A DNA stretch of 64,000 nt from Rummeliibacillus suwonensis (GTDB lineage: Bacteria; Bacillota; Bacilli; Bacillales_A; Planococcaceae): NCBI RefSeq assembly GCF_007896435.1, contig NZ_VCBL01000001.1, forward strand, positions 165,984 to 229,983. Reading direction: 5' to 3'. Both the position numbers and the translations under genes were made by a program. A model generated the notes under the pieces. The model saw only the letters and a list, made by a program, of their open reading frames with translations, searched no databases and had not been told where the DNA came from. Positions within the stretch are counted from its first letter, which is position 1. Every line of letters begins with the position of its first letter. Shown here one piece after another: positions 57,518 to 64,000 of the stretch.

Positions 57518-64000
<6,483 letters not shown>

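Overview
This AT-rich window fits an endospore-forming member of the Bacillales, most likely the Planococcaceae (the Lysinibacillus/Kurthia/Rummeliibacillus group); this is inference from gene content. It carries a gerA-type germinant-receptor operon, a CotF-like coat protein, the cortex hydrolase CwlJ, CtsR-type control of clpP, and the Bacillus-order cluster cggR-gapA-pgk-tpiA-gpmI-eno followed by secG, a carboxylesterase, rnr, smpB and tmRNA.

Layout. 1-5 kb: the 3' part of an LPQTG-anchored surface protein with CnaB-like repeats, a 21-bp tandem-repeat block, and clpP on the minus strand. 5-16 kb: tRNA-Arg(CCG), a tandem-repeat block, the germinant-receptor operon, a divergent TetR regulator/MFS efflux pair, two secreted or anchored small proteins, and cotF. 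16-30 kb: the conserved core, namely a glutaredoxin-like gene, the CggR-controlled glycolytic operon, secG, est, rnr, smpB and ssrA. 30-57 kb: an accessory region beginning just after tmRNA. It holds an SF1 helicase with a DUF2726-like nuclease domain, an ABC-F resistance gene behind an RLR leader peptide and attenuator, an AraC/GyrI regulator, a split HipA-like kinase pair, cwlJ, a WYL regulator, a type III restriction-modification operon, a SIR2-HerA pair and a long-A prokaryotic Argonaute with all four catalytic acidic residues. Between these lie several decayed genes. 57-64 kb: a WapA/RHS secreted protein whose toxin tip is cut off by an IS21-family element that runs off the window.

The most striking observation is in the type III restriction-modification operon. 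A 728-bp segment (45842-46569) bounded by perfect 15-bp inverted repeats lies in the wrong orientation. The repeats sit inside the 3' part of mod and the 5' part of res. As deposited, Mod lacks its last ~205 residues and Res lacks its start codon and first ~32 residues, and both missing pieces lie on the opposite strand within the segment. Inverting the segment on paper restores an in-frame ~653-aa Mod and ~994-aa Res with a 15-nt gap and a ribosome binding site. This looks like a DNA-inversion switch that turns modification and restriction off together. No invertase is seen in the window.

Other themes are dispersed structured repeats: a modular hairpin element in three copies plus a degenerate inverted remnant, a ~125-bp twin repeat before ssrA, and 21-bp ATCCACGGA arrays at two loci. 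Several genes are freshly broken, by a frameshift in a VOC gene, an in-frame stop in a DUF4352 lipoprotein, and a frameshift at 43.1 kb.
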